Shown: positions 9,301 to 16,664 of the stretch, piece by piece
Layout of the letters: each line of letters opens with the position of its first letter
How positions within the stretch are numbered: position 1 is the first letter of the stretch
Source: Micromonospora thermarum
Lineage (GTDB): Bacteria > Actinomycetota > Actinomycetes > Mycobacteriales > Micromonosporaceae
DNA: 64,000 nucleotides
NCBI RefSeq assembly: GCF_012034245.1
Contig: NZ_JAATEO010000002.1
Coordinates: 282,942-346,941 of the forward strand
Direction: 5' to 3'
The notes under the pieces: generated by a model
Database searches by the model: none
What the model was told of the DNA's origin: nothing
Seen by the model: the letters and a program-made list of their open reading frames with translations, nothing else
Translations under genes and position numbers: made by a program

Positions 9301-9979
9301 ACGTGAAGTACGCGCCGGTCGGGTCCGGTGTCTGCGAGTACGCGATGCACATGTCGAACGGCGCGGTCCGCGGGCTGGTGAACTGGGCCAGCATCCACCG
9401 GTCGACCGTCTGGTCGTACAGGACGATGGGGTCGCCGGCGTTCTGCGTGTCGCAGCCGTTGTCGTTGACCGTGTTGGAGGTCCAGAGCGAGTTGATGGCG
9501 AACGGTCCGCCGCCGGCGGGCGACGTGCCGTCCTTGTTCCAGATCTGGAAGGTCGTGTTGACCATCTGGACGTAGTGGTTCGGCCCGACGTCGCCGACGG
9601 TGTCCGGCGGGGTGCCGCCGGTCTGGCCGGCGAAGGGCGTGTTGGTGGGTCTGAGGTCGTCGTTGACCGGCCCGTCGGCGGTCTGGGCGATCGGGTCGGC
9701 CGTGCCGGCGACGCGCGGCTGCGCCGGTGCGCTCTCGGTGCTGGCGGCGGGCGCCTTGGCGCCGGCCTTCGCCTTGGGCAGGTCGCGTACCGGCTTGGAC
9801 TTTCCGGCCCGCACCGGCGCGACCACGCCGACGCGCCTGCCCTTGCCCGGGTCGTCCGGCGGGCGGGCGGCCGTGCCCGGTGCGGGCGCGGCCGTTCCCG
9901 GTGCCGCCGGCACCAGCACGGTCAGGCCGAGGGTCAGCAGCATCGCCGCGGACGCGGCGAATGCCCGTCTTCGTGTCAT
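6326..9979 (-). CDS. Large secreted protein with an N-terminal beta-propeller-like region and five DUF11 repeats
   Basis: The start is the ATG at 9979, where MTRRRAFAASAAMLLTLGL begins a clear signal peptide; an earlier in-frame ATG at 10090 would put a long basic tail before it. The product is about 1217 residues. A Pro/Ala-rich spacer is followed by a region of about 450 residues (GGTPPDTVGDVGPNHYVQMVN, NRVGTRWYELRN-like segments) that recurs in secreted bacterial surface proteins of unknown activity. Five DUF11 domains follow, each opening with a (A/T)(D/E)L-x-(I/V)-(T/S/D)K signature (TDLRITKS, ADLAVTKV, ADLSLDKT, ADLSVSKS, AELWLDKT) and containing an N-x-GPS/N-x-A turn. DUF11 repeats form Ig-like stalks. 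There is no LPxTG motif or C-terminal transmembrane helix, so it is probably released or loosely wall-bound. Confidence 0.9.
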   Translation of the reverse strand: MTRRRAFAASAAMLLTLGLTVLVPAAPGTAAPAPGTAARPPDDPGKGRRVGVVAPVRAGKSKPVRDLPKAKAGAKAPAASTESAPAQPRVAGTADPIAQTADGPVNDDLRPTNTPFAGQTGGTPPDTVGDVGPNHYVQMVNTTFQIWNKDGTSPAGGGPFAINSLWTSNTVNDNGCDTQNAGDPIVLYDQTVDRWMLAQFTSPRTAPFDMCIAYSQTPDPTGAYFTYSFRLSASHDYEKFGVWPDGLYMSTFEGGTLGAYAFDRAAMVSGSPATFQYFGSGAGALGPGVSSAGRVRMFPSDWDGVNPPAAGEPNHFLLSKDADNGQGGAQDSIEVYDFHVDWTDPANSTFGLATTLNTQPFDINVGCTDADGDGAARDCIDQPGTTQRIDALPGRLLHRVQYRNFGTHQTMVAVQSAVDADGNDRVGTRWYELRNGGGGWAIHQQGTYAPGTADRWMGSIAMDGKGNIALGYSIADAANNVFPSIAYTGRLANAPLGSMPEPEQTMFSGTTSQTNADRWGDYSSMNVDPVDDCTFWYTQQHGGGRQTRIGAFKFTTCDQTDLRITKSDSPDPVYAGQPLTYTVTVTNDGPNTASSVTVTDTLPAGVAFQSSTPACTNAAGTLTCDLGELLPGQSVPLVIQVAVPANFPAGTITNTATVAAADQFDPNPGNNTATATTTVRTRADLAVTKVCKPDRAAPAGTPGYCDIHVDNLGPSDATSVELTDVLTSATPFEVVSVTATPSGTCAPTSTGPVTSVTITCDLGTEPAGGRTTVRVTVTADDVAQVNDVATVTSATEDPNPANNQATGRVEFVGSADLSLDKTGPATVTAGTQLQYEITVTNDGPSVARDVVVADTLPAGVSFVSVTPSVGTCTNGQPTARDVRCGLGNLAGGASATVTIVALVAPDVVPGTVLFNEATVSSSTADPDNDDVRDSVATTVNASADLSVSKSDSPDPVVAGEKITYTITVGNAGPSTAQGVTVTDTLPAGTTYVSGVDGNGAGICTLVQTDTVVCALGALNPGQTRTVFLTVLVAPSVPDGTTLTNRVTVSAATPDPNAGNNTATQQTAVRTSAELWLDKTGEQRSGNPAPTVIYTLTVHNNGGCESDAQSTPTPTCGAGGPSDARNVTVVDKLPLDPKKLVVQYVSPQCAYVKATHTVTCTAATVPAGATVTFVIEAQAQGSVRTIQNSATLSSTTPDPVAGNNTDDVTIVVKGGTGR

Positions 9980-10157
9980 GGAAACCCCCACAAGATCACG
10001 GTCAGTAACGGTCTTCGCCTTCATAACTCCTGCCGAGGAGGCGAGCACCGGTCTGACCGGCATCCGACAAGCGACGTGAACAGGGCTCATCCAGCACGGG
10101 TTTGACGGACCCTCCTGCCACCATCAGTGATGGTCCCAACACGAACAGGAGGCGCCC

Positions 10158-12116
10158 GTGTCATCGTCCACCCGCGACCGTCCCGCCCCGAGCCAGCCGG
10201 AGTCCGTCCTGCCCGAGCTGCGCACCATGTGGTGGGAGACCGGCGTCCGCGCCCGCGCCGAGGCGGGCCTGTTCGCCGTGTTCGCCGAGCTGCCACGGCT
10301 GGTCGCGCAGGCCGTGGCGATCAGTTGGCGGGCCGACCGCCTCCGCACCTCCGTGGTGGCCGCCGCGACGATCGGGGCCGGCGCGATGGCCGCCGGTGGT
10401 CTGCTCGCCACCCAGCGGGTGCTGGTGGAGCTCTTCGCCGGCGGCCCGACCGGGGAGAAGGTGCTCGCCGCGCTTCCGGCGCTCGCCGTCCTGGCCGCCG
10501 TGACCGGGGTCCGCGCCGGCCTGGGCATCGCCACCGGGTACGCGGTCAACGGCCTCACGCCCCGCGTCGACCGGGAGGTCGAGCGTGGCCTCTTCGAGGT
10601 CACCACCGCCGTGCGGCTGGACGCGTTCGACGCCGACGCGTTCGCCGACGACATGGAACGCGCCACCCGGGGCACCGACTCGGCGATCTCGCTCGTGCAG
10701 TCCTCGATGAACCTGATCGCCGGCCTGGTCGGGGTGCTCGCGGTGGCGGTGGCGGTGGTGGTCATCCACCCGCTGCTGCTCCTCGCGCTGCTGGTCGCCA
10801 CGCTGCCCAACGCGTGGGCGGCGCTGCGGGCCGGGCACCTGCGGTACGGGACGTACATCGCCGGCTCAGTCCGCCGCCGCCGGCTGTGGATCCTGCACCG
10901 GCTGATGGCCGAGCGGGCGTCCGCGCCGGAGCTGCGGTCGTACGGGCTGCGCCGGTTCCTGCTCGACCAGTACGACCGGGTCATGGACACCGAGACCGGG
11001 ATCCAGCTCGCCCTGGCCCGCCGGGTCACCACGACCACCGCCGTCGGGGCGCTGGTCGGCGGGCTGGCCACCGCCGTCGTCTACGTCCTGCTCGGGCTCC
11101 TGCTCATCGACGGGCAGATCCCGCTCGCGGCGGCGGCGACCTGCGTGATCGCCGTCCAGGCCGCGCAGCGGTCGCTCAGCACGGTCACCTTCCAGGTCGA
11201 CCGGGTCTACACCGAGGGCCAGCACTTCAGCGACTACACCGGCTTCATGGCGCGCGCCGCCGCGTACCTGCCCGACCCGGCGGACACCCCGCGGCCGGCC
11301 CCCGGTCCGCTGCGCGAGGTCGCCGTCCAGGGCGTGACCCTGCACTACCCGGACCGGGACACGCCCGCCGTCGACGACGTCACCCTCATCGTCCGCGCCG
11401 GGCAGACCGTCGCGTTCGTCGGGGAGAACGGCTCCGGCAAGACCACCCTCGCGGCGATGATCGCCACCCTGCGGACCCCCACGCACGGCACCGTCGAGTG
11501 GAACGGCCGCCCCGTCACGGAGTGGGACCTGGCGCAGGTGCGCACGCGCATCGCGGTCGTCACGCAGGAGTACCACAAGTGGCCGTTCACCGCCGCCACC
11601 AACATCGCCGTCGGCGACGTCGAGCGCGAGGCGCGCCAGGACCGCATCGAGTCCGCCGCCGCCCGCGCCGCCGCGCACGAGATGATCAAAGACCTGCCGT
11701 ACGGGTACGAGACGCTGCTCGACCGCACGTTCGCGAAGGGGCAGGACCTGTCCGGTGGGCAGTGGCAGCGGATCACGGCCGCCCGCGGGTTCCTCCGCGA
11801 CGCCGACCTGCTGATCATGGACGAGCCGTCCTCGGCCCTCGACCCGCGCGCCGAGGACGCCCTCTTCCAGGCCATCCGGGACCGGCACGGGCGGGCGACG
11901 ACGATCCTCATCACGCACCGGCTGGCCAACGTCCGCCACGCCGACCGCATCTTCGTGCTGCACGAGGGCGCCCTGGTCGAGTCCGGCACGCACGATGAGC
12001 TGATCGCCGCCGACGGCCGGTACGCCGACCTGTTCGCCCTCCAGGCCGCGGGTTACGACGCGGCGCCCGCCGTCCGCCCGCCGGTCCCCGCCCAGCCCGA
12101 CCGCGCGGCGCCGTGA
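10158..12116 (+). CDS. ABC exporter, fused transmembrane and ATP-binding domains
   Basis: The GTG start at 10158 has AGGAGG at 10147-10152. The protein has 652 residues. The N-terminal half is a six-helix ABC membrane domain (hydrophobic blocks near residues 70-90, 105-125, 195-230 and 295-335). The C-terminal half is a nucleotide-binding domain with Walker A GENGSGKTT, signature LSGGQWQR, Walker B LLIMDEPSSALD and the H-loop in LITHRLA. This architecture belongs to homodimeric or heterodimeric exporters of lipids, peptides or drugs. There is no peptidase C39 domain. No biosynthetic partner lies beside it, so the substrate cannot be named. The gene is divergent from the DUF11 protein. Confidence 0.93.
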   Translation: MSSSTRDRPAPSQPESVLPELRTMWWETGVRARAEAGLFAVFAELPRLVAQAVAISWRADRLRTSVVAAATIGAGAMAAGGLLATQRVLVELFAGGPTGEKVLAALPALAVLAAVTGVRAGLGIATGYAVNGLTPRVDREVERGLFEVTTAVRLDAFDADAFADDMERATRGTDSAISLVQSSMNLIAGLVGVLAVAVAVVVIHPLLLLALLVATLPNAWAALRAGHLRYGTYIAGSVRRRRLWILHRLMAERASAPELRSYGLRRFLLDQYDRVMDTETGIQLALARRVTTTTAVGALVGGLATAVVYVLLGLLLIDGQIPLAAAATCVIAVQAAQRSLSTVTFQVDRVYTEGQHFSDYTGFMARAAAYLPDPADTPRPAPGPLREVAVQGVTLHYPDRDTPAVDDVTLIVRAGQTVAFVGENGSGKTTLAAMIATLRTPTHGTVEWNGRPVTEWDLAQVRTRIAVVTQEYHKWPFTAATNIAVGDVEREARQDRIESAAARAAAHEMIKDLPYGYETLLDRTFAKGQDLSGGQWQRITAARGFLRDADLLIMDEPSSALDPRAEDALFQAIRDRHGRATTILITHRLANVRHADRIFVLHEGALVESGTHDELIAADGRYADLFALQAAGYDAAPAVRPPVPAQPDRAAP

Positions 12117-12210
12117 CCGTCACCCCGCGCCGCAAGATCGGATACGCGTGGGCGACTCGACACGCCGAGGTTCGTGCCGCTCATTCGTATTCGATCATGG
12201 CAGCGGGGGC

Positions 12211-12981
12211 CTACGGCATGCAGTACACGTCGCCGGAGTTCGCGGCGTGGGGAAGCGCGCCCAGGACCGCCGCCATCGCGGTCGCGGACATCCACGACGG
12301 TTCCGCCAGGGCCATCGTGTCGCCGATGGCGAGGTTGAAGCGGGTGAAGCCGAGCACGGTGGCGCGGTCGAGGGCGCGGCGGGCGACGGCCCGCTCGATG
12401 GTGGTGAACTCGAACGAGAGCGCCGGCAGGACGCGGGTGAGGCCGGCCAGCACGCTGTCCTCGAAGCCCTCCACGTCGACCTTCACGAACGCCGGTACGC
12501 CGTGCTCGGCGACGAGGGCGTCGAGGGTGGTGGACGGCACGTCGATGCGCGCGTCCCAGGTCTCCTGCCGCCACCCGTCGGCGCCGTCCGCCGCCCGGAT
12601 GAAGTGCGGCGACGCGGTGGACACCGTGGGGTTGGCGGAGTTGACGTGGAGTTCGAGCACCCCCGGGGTCGCGCCGCACGCCGCCTCGACCAGGACGACC
12701 TGGTCGTCCCCGCCGTAGAGGGTCCGGATGGCCCGCGCGCACAGTGGCTGCGGCTCCACCGCGACCACCCGGGCGCCCAGGCGGCGGAAGCTGCCGGTCC
12801 GGTCGCCCACGTGGGCACCGACGTCGATGACCAGGTCACCGGGGCGGACGAACTGGGCGTAGAAGCGGTCCATCGCCGCCGCCCGGGCGGGATCGCCGTA
12901 GGAGAGCTCGAGCGAACGGCGGAGGGAGGCGGCGGCGGGATCCGCCTTGAGCGACTCGACGACCTCGGTGTTGACGTGCAC
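12211..12981 (-). CDS. FkbM-family SAM-dependent methyltransferase
   Basis: This is a 256-residue protein with ATG at 12981. It has the SAM-binding motif I (VIDVGAHVGDRTG), an acidic motif II after the second strand (VVAVEPQPL) and the FkbM signature VKVDVEGFEDSVLAGL. FkbM enzymes typically O-methylate sugars or polyketide hydroxyls. No glycosyltransferase or polyketide gene is adjacent, so its role here is open. It stands alone, convergent with the ABC exporter, with about 90 nt between them and no strong hairpin. Confidence 0.9.
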   Translation of the reverse strand: MHVNTEVVESLKADPAAASLRRSLELSYGDPARAAAMDRFYAQFVRPGDLVIDVGAHVGDRTGSFRRLGARVVAVEPQPLCARAIRTLYGGDDQVVLVEAACGATPGVLELHVNSANPTVSTASPHFIRAADGADGWRQETWDARIDVPSTTLDALVAEHGVPAFVKVDVEGFEDSVLAGLTRVLPALSFEFTTIERAVARRALDRATVLGFTRFNLAIGDTMALAEPSWMSATAMAAVLGALPHAANSGDVYCMP

Positions 12982-13052
12982 GGGCGGACCCTAGCGCCCG
13001 GCCGCCCGGGTCGGGTACCCGTTCGCCCGTTTGCTCCACCGACCGTGTCGTC

Positions 13053-13769
13053 GTGATCCACTCAGTGTCAGCGGGGCTTGGTGCGGCGACCAGCCGTGCG
13101 CTCCGCGACGACGCCGTCCTCACGCTGGACCTGCCCGACACCACCGTCCCCGCCGGCCGCACCGTGTTCGTGGGGGAGCGGATGCAGGTCCGCGGGCTCT
13201 TCGCCGACGACGGCGTCGACCTGACCATCCGGGGACCCGAGCGCATCGCGCTCACCGGGCCCAACGGTGCCGGCAAGTCCACCCTGCTGCGCCTCGTCGA
13301 GGGTTCCCTCACCCCGGACTCGGGTTCCGTGCGCCGGGCCGGCGGGCGGGTGGCGTACCTGTCCCAGCGCCTCGACCTGCTCGACCCCACCCGTACGGTC
13401 GCGGAGAACCTCACCGCGTACGCCCCGGACCGGCCGCAGGCCGAGCGGATGACCCTGCTGGCCCGCTTCCTGTTCCGCGGCGCCCGCGCTCACCTGCCGG
13501 TCGGCGCCCTCTCCGGAGGCGAGCTGCTGCGCGCCACCCTCGCCTGCGTCCTGTACGCGCAACCGGCACCGCACCTGCTGCTGCTCGACGAGCCGACCAA
13601 CAACCTCGACCTGGTCAGCGTCGGGCAACTCGAGAGCGCCCTCAAGGCGTACCGGGGTGCGTTCGTGGTAGTCAGCCACGACGAGCGGTTCCTCGCCGAG
13701 ATCGGGGTGGACCGGTGGCTGCGGCTCGCCGACGGGCGGCTCCGGGTCGGAGCGCCCGACGGCGAGTGA
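13053..13769 (+). CDS. Half-size ABC-F ATPase (C-terminal nucleotide-binding half only)
   Basis: The GTG at 13053 gives 238 residues. The sequence matches the second half of an ABC-F protein: linker exit LRDDAVLTLDLPDTTVPAGRT, Walker A GPNGAGKST, signature LSGGELLR, Walker B LLLLDEPTNNLD and switch His in VVSHDERFL. Known ABC-F proteins carry two such domains in about 500-600 residues and act on the ribosome E site (antibiotic resistance or translation factors). Here no first domain is encoded upstream, since the divergent FkbM gene starts 72 nt away. Either the gene is a 5'-truncated relic that found a start codon, or it is a single-NBD protein that must dimerise. The reading frame itself is intact and has high GC3. 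Confidence 0.75.
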   Translation: MIHSVSAGLGAATSRALRDDAVLTLDLPDTTVPAGRTVFVGERMQVRGLFADDGVDLTIRGPERIALTGPNGAGKSTLLRLVEGSLTPDSGSVRRAGGRVAYLSQRLDLLDPTRTVAENLTAYAPDRPQAERMTLLARFLFRGARAHLPVGALSGGELLRATLACVLYAQPAPHLLLLDEPTNNLDLVSVGQLESALKAYRGAFVVVSHDERFLAEIGVDRWLRLADGRLRVGAPDGE

Positions 13770-13826
13770 CCGGGCCAGTCCCGCCCCACACTGGCGTGTT
13801 CCGCGCCGCGAGCTGAGGAGAGTCAC

Positions 13827-14159
13827 ATGACCACCAGCGTTCCCGATGTGATCGCCCGTTACTTCCGCGTCATCGGCGAACGCGACGTCGACGCCTTCGT
13901 CGCCTGCTTCGCCGACAACGCGACCGTGGCCGACGAGGACCGGCTCCACGAGGGTCGGGCGGCGATCCGGGCCTGGCGCGAGCGGACGGCGGCCGAGTAC
14001 GACTACGACGCCGTGCCGGAGGACTTCGTGGAGGAGGCGGGTGGGAGCTTCGTGGTGACGGCGCAGGTCACCGGCACGTTCCCGGGCAGCCCGATCCGGC
14101 TGCGCCACCGGTTCACGCTCCGCGACGGCCTGATCGGCGCCCTGGACATCCGGCCGTAG
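13827..14159 (+). CDS. SnoaL-like / NTF2-fold protein
   Basis: The ATG at 13827 follows GAGGAG (13815-13820), giving 110 residues. The sequence VIARYFRVIGERDVDAFVACFADNATVADEDRLHEGRAAIRAW is the N-terminal helix-strand pattern of the SnoaL-like NTF2 superfamily, and the C-terminus (IRLRHRFTLRDGLIGALDI) completes the curved sheet. Members include polyketide cyclases, ketosteroid isomerase-like enzymes and small ligand-binding proteins, so the reaction cannot be assigned. It lies 57 nt after the half ABC-F gene on the same strand. Confidence 0.85.
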   Translation: MTTSVPDVIARYFRVIGERDVDAFVACFADNATVADEDRLHEGRAAIRAWRERTAAEYDYDAVPEDFVEEAGGSFVVTAQVTGTFPGSPIRLRHRFTLRDGLIGALDIRP

Positions 14160-14179
14160 GCGGACATCCAGGGCGCCGA
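14134..14179. terminator. Hairpin overlapping the end of the NTF2-like gene
   Basis: A 13-bp perfect outer stem (14134-14146 with 14167-14179) encloses a shorter imperfect inner stem. It spans the stop codon and lies between convergent genes, so it could stop transcription from both sides. Confidence 0.65.
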
Positions 14180-14191
14180 CCGGCGTTCAGG

Positions 14192-15043
14192 TCACCGCGA
14201 GCCGGCGGTGAGCGCGGTGTTCATCGCGCCGTACGCGATCGTGTCGGTGACCGGGCCGTAGGTGCCCGCCGACAGCAGTTCGGCCGCGGCGCGGGCGGCG
14301 ACCGCGTAGGCGGCCTGCACGATCGCGGAACCGAGACTGATCCGGACGACGCCGGCGGCGGCGAGTTCGGCCACCGGCGGGGAGCCGGCCCCGGCCATGA
14401 CGGCGATCGGCAGCGGCCCGGCGGCCAGCTCGGCCAGCGCGGTCGGGTCGACCAGCCCGGGTACGAAGAGGCTGTCCGCGCCCGCCGCGGCGTACCGCTC
14501 GGCGCGTTCGAGAGCGTCGTCCAGCCGGCGCTCCTCCGGGCCGACTCCGGCGAGGAAGATGTCGGTCCGTGCGTTGATCCACAGCCGGACGCCCAGACGG
14601 CTCGCGGCGGCACGGGCGGCGGCGAGCCGTTCCGCCTGCTCATCCGCGGTGAACAGGAGCGCGTCCGGGCGACCGCTCCGATCCTCCAGGTTCACCCCGA
14701 CGGCGCCCGCGCCGATGACGGCGGTGACGGTGGCCGCCACCGCGTCGGGCTCCACGCCGTAGCCGGACTCGATGTCGGCGGAGACCGGAACTCCGACCGC
14801 GGCGACGATGCGTTCGACCACCGCCGCGGCGCGGTCGGGTCCGAGGTCGGCGCCGTCGGGCACGCCCAGCGACCAGGCGACCCCCGCGCTCGTCGTGGCG
14901 ATCGCCTTGGCCCCCGCGTCGGCGATCGCGACGGCCGACCCGACGTCCCAGGCGTTGGGCAGCAGCAGCGGGTCGCCGGGGCGGTGCAGCGCGGCGAACG
15001 TCTCGGCCGTTGCCGACTGGGCGGTGGACACCTTCGGAAGCAC
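14192..15043 (-). CDS. Isocitrate lyase / PEP mutase family protein
   Basis: I favour the GTG at 15043, which has GGAAGGAG a few nucleotides upstream; an earlier in-frame ATG at 15076 would bury that ribosome binding site. The 283-residue product has the TIM-barrel hallmarks of the PEP mutase/ICL superfamily: LLLPNAWDVGSAVAIADAGAKAIATTSAGV, then VSADIESGYG (metal-binding Asp/Glu) and VGVNLEDRSG. The loop in which isocitrate lyases carry KKCGH is absent. Members of this subgroup include carboxyvinyl-carboxyphosphonate mutase-like and 2-methylisocitrate lyase-like enzymes, but most are uncharacterised. It is monocistronic. Confidence 0.88.
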   Translation of the reverse strand: MLPKVSTAQSATAETFAALHRPGDPLLLPNAWDVGSAVAIADAGAKAIATTSAGVAWSLGVPDGADLGPDRAAAVVERIVAAVGVPVSADIESGYGVEPDAVAATVTAVIGAGAVGVNLEDRSGRPDALLFTADEQAERLAAARAAASRLGVRLWINARTDIFLAGVGPEERRLDDALERAERYAAAGADSLFVPGLVDPTALAELAAGPLPIAVMAGAGSPPVAELAAAGVVRISLGSAIVQAAYAVAARAAAELLSAGTYGPVTDTIAYGAMNTALTAGSR

Positions 15044-15175
15044 GGATTCTCCTTCCGGTTGGGCTGCGTGTGGCATCCCGAAGCTTTCCGTGACGGCCGA
15101 TGACCGTCTGGCGGGTTTTGGACATCATCAACGCGTGCGGCTCCGCCCGACGCTGCTGCATGTCGGCGCCCGGCG

Positions 15176-15508
15176 CTACGTGCGGTCGGGGACGGCCATC
15201 TCGCCGAGTTCGGACCAGTCGTCCTGCGGGATCGTGAAGTTGACGATGCGAGGGGTCTCGGCGAGGTGGGGCGGCAAGGTTCGTTGCGCGGCCTTGAAGT
15301 GCTCGGACTGGACGTGCGCCGCGCCGGCGTCGGCGTCCCGGAACGCCTCGACCAGGACGTACTCGGCCGGGTCGTCGAGGCTGCGGGACCAGTCGAACCA
15401 CAGGCAGCCCGGCTCCGCGCGGGTGGCCTGGGTGAAGTCGGCGGCGATCTCCGGCCATCGGTCGGCGTCCTCGGGTAGCACTCGGAACTTGGCGGTAATG
15501 AAGATCAT
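15176..15508 (-). CDS. Antibiotic biosynthesis monooxygenase (ABM) domain protein, quinol-monooxygenase-like
   Basis: The ATG at 15508 is preceded by GGGAGAAG; the longer open frame to 15613 has no such site. The 110 residues fit one ferredoxin-like ABM domain: MIFITAKFRVLPEDADRWPEIAADFTQATRAEPGCLWFDWSRSL style spacing, with AHVQSEHF near residue 67 and a final strand. Relatives such as YgiN act cofactor-free on quinols, and many are detoxification enzymes. It lies directly after the DUF6817 gene (15555) on the same strand and may be cotranscribed with it. Confidence 0.85.
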   Translation of the reverse strand: MIFITAKFRVLPEDADRWPEIAADFTQATRAEPGCLWFDWSRSLDDPAEYVLVEAFRDADAGAAHVQSEHFKAAQRTLPPHLAETPRIVNFTIPQDDWSELGEMAVPDRT

Positions 15509-15554
15509 GACTTCTCCCGTCCGGTGGTCTGCCGCAGGTCCGCGGGCAGTGCCG

Positions 15555-16157
15555 TCACGGTACCGGGATCGGATCACTCCGGATCGCGAATTTCCGGGGA
15601 CGCCTGGCTCCACGGTCAGAGTTGCCCTGACGGCCGAGGAACCGGTGCACCTCGGTCGCGACCGGTGGTGACATGGCCGGCGTCCAGGCGGCGAACAGCT
15701 CCCGGAAGAACGCCCGGTGCTTGTCGAGGATGGCGGGATCCTGCTCGAAGACGTCCAGCTCGTTGACGACGCTCAGGTCGACGAAGGACCGCAGGTCCTC
15801 GCCCCGCAGCGTCGTCACCTGACCGGTGAACCGGTCGTACACCGCACCCGTCGTCGCGAGCCGCCGCCAGGTGCGCCGGCGGTCGCACGCCCCGTACCCG
15901 TACACCAGGTCCGCCGCCTCGCCGCCGACGAGGTCGCGCAGCGTGGCCCGGTCGGTCCGGTCGAGGAGTGCCACGTCGAAGCCGTCCGTGCCGTAGACGG
16001 CGTGCGTCAGGCCCGCCAGTTGCACGTCGAGTCCGCAGCCGAGGGCGGCGAGGCGTTCCCGCACCCGGCACAGGTGCGCGTACAGGTTGCCACCGGGGTG
16101 GTCGATCCGGTCGGCTCCGCGCTCGCGGAGCCAGGCCCGCACCTCATCGACGCTCAT
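15555..16157 (-). CDS. DUF6817 (HD-like) protein
   Basis: This is a 200-residue protein with ATG at 16157. The N-terminus (VRAWLRERGADRIDHPGGNLYAHLCRVRERL) and LAGLTHAVYGTDGF carry the His positions typical of the DUF6817 family, a small group with an HD-domain-like helical fold common in actinobacteria. No catalytic activity is established for the family. A ribosome binding site is not obvious. About 20 basic residues at the extreme C-terminus (NSDRGARRPRKFAIRSDPIPVP) look like an unstructured extension, or read-through of an older stop. It is followed by the ABM gene 46 nt downstream. Confidence 0.75.
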   Translation of the reverse strand: MSVDEVRAWLRERGADRIDHPGGNLYAHLCRVRERLAALGCGLDVQLAGLTHAVYGTDGFDVALLDRTDRATLRDLVGGEAADLVYGYGACDRRRTWRRLATTGAVYDRFTGQVTTLRGEDLRSFVDLSVVNELDVFEQDPAILDKHRAFFRELFAAWTPAMSPPVATEVHRFLGRQGNSDRGARRPRKFAIRSDPIPVP

Positions 16158-16232
16158 GCCCCGACCCTAGGCACTACGCCGCCCGGGCGGGCGACCGCGA
16201 CGGTGCGCCGTGTGTCACAGCGCGGGTCAGGT

Positions 16233-16535
16233 CTACTTCATCTTGCGCGTCGACCGGGCCACGATGTCGTCGTACTCCGGGTGCTTGCCCAGCCAGTCAC
16301 TGAGGAAGGGGCAGATCGGCACCACCGTCCGCCGTTTCGCGCGAGCGTCGTCCATCACCGCACGGGCCAGGGTCGATCCGACCCCCCGGCCCTCGAACGC
16401 CGGGGCGACCTCGGTGTGGGTGTAGACGATGATGGTGCCGGTCAGCTGATAGGTGACCAGCCCGGCCGTCACGCCCGTCTCGTCCCGTGCCTCGAACCGC
16501 TCCCGCTCGGGCACGTCGATCACCGTGAACTGCAT
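16233..16535 (-). CDS. GNAT-type N-acetyltransferase, small YjdJ-like
   Basis: The ATG at 16535 (MQFTVIDVPERERF) gives 100 residues. Motif A of the GNAT fold is present as THTEVAPAFEGRGVGSTLARAVMDDAR (R/Q-x-x-G-x-G/A), followed by the C-terminal strand RTVVPICPFLSDWLGKHPEYDDIV that is characteristic of the YjdJ/Gcn5-like minimal acetyltransferase subgroup. The acceptor is unknown. The KMK C-terminus is typical of the family. It is probably monocistronic. Confidence 0.87.
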   Translation of the reverse strand: MQFTVIDVPERERFEARDETGVTAGLVTYQLTGTIIVYTHTEVAPAFEGRGVGSTLARAVMDDARAKRRTVVPICPFLSDWLGKHPEYDDIVARSTRKMK

Positions 16536-16664
16536 CCCGCCATCCAACCACGGTCCGAATCGAGGTCAGCATGCTGTTTCCCGCCGCGACGTTGGAGTCC
16601 GTGGAACGAGGCGAGGTGACTCTGGCGTTCCGGCGGTGGATCAGACGCGCAAGGTCGGTCGTGA

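Noticed and set aside
6515..10105. A long plus-strand open frame across the DUF11 protein gene
   Set aside because: It is a low-complexity Gly/Arg/Val shadow. The minus frame has a signal peptide and five DUF11 repeats.
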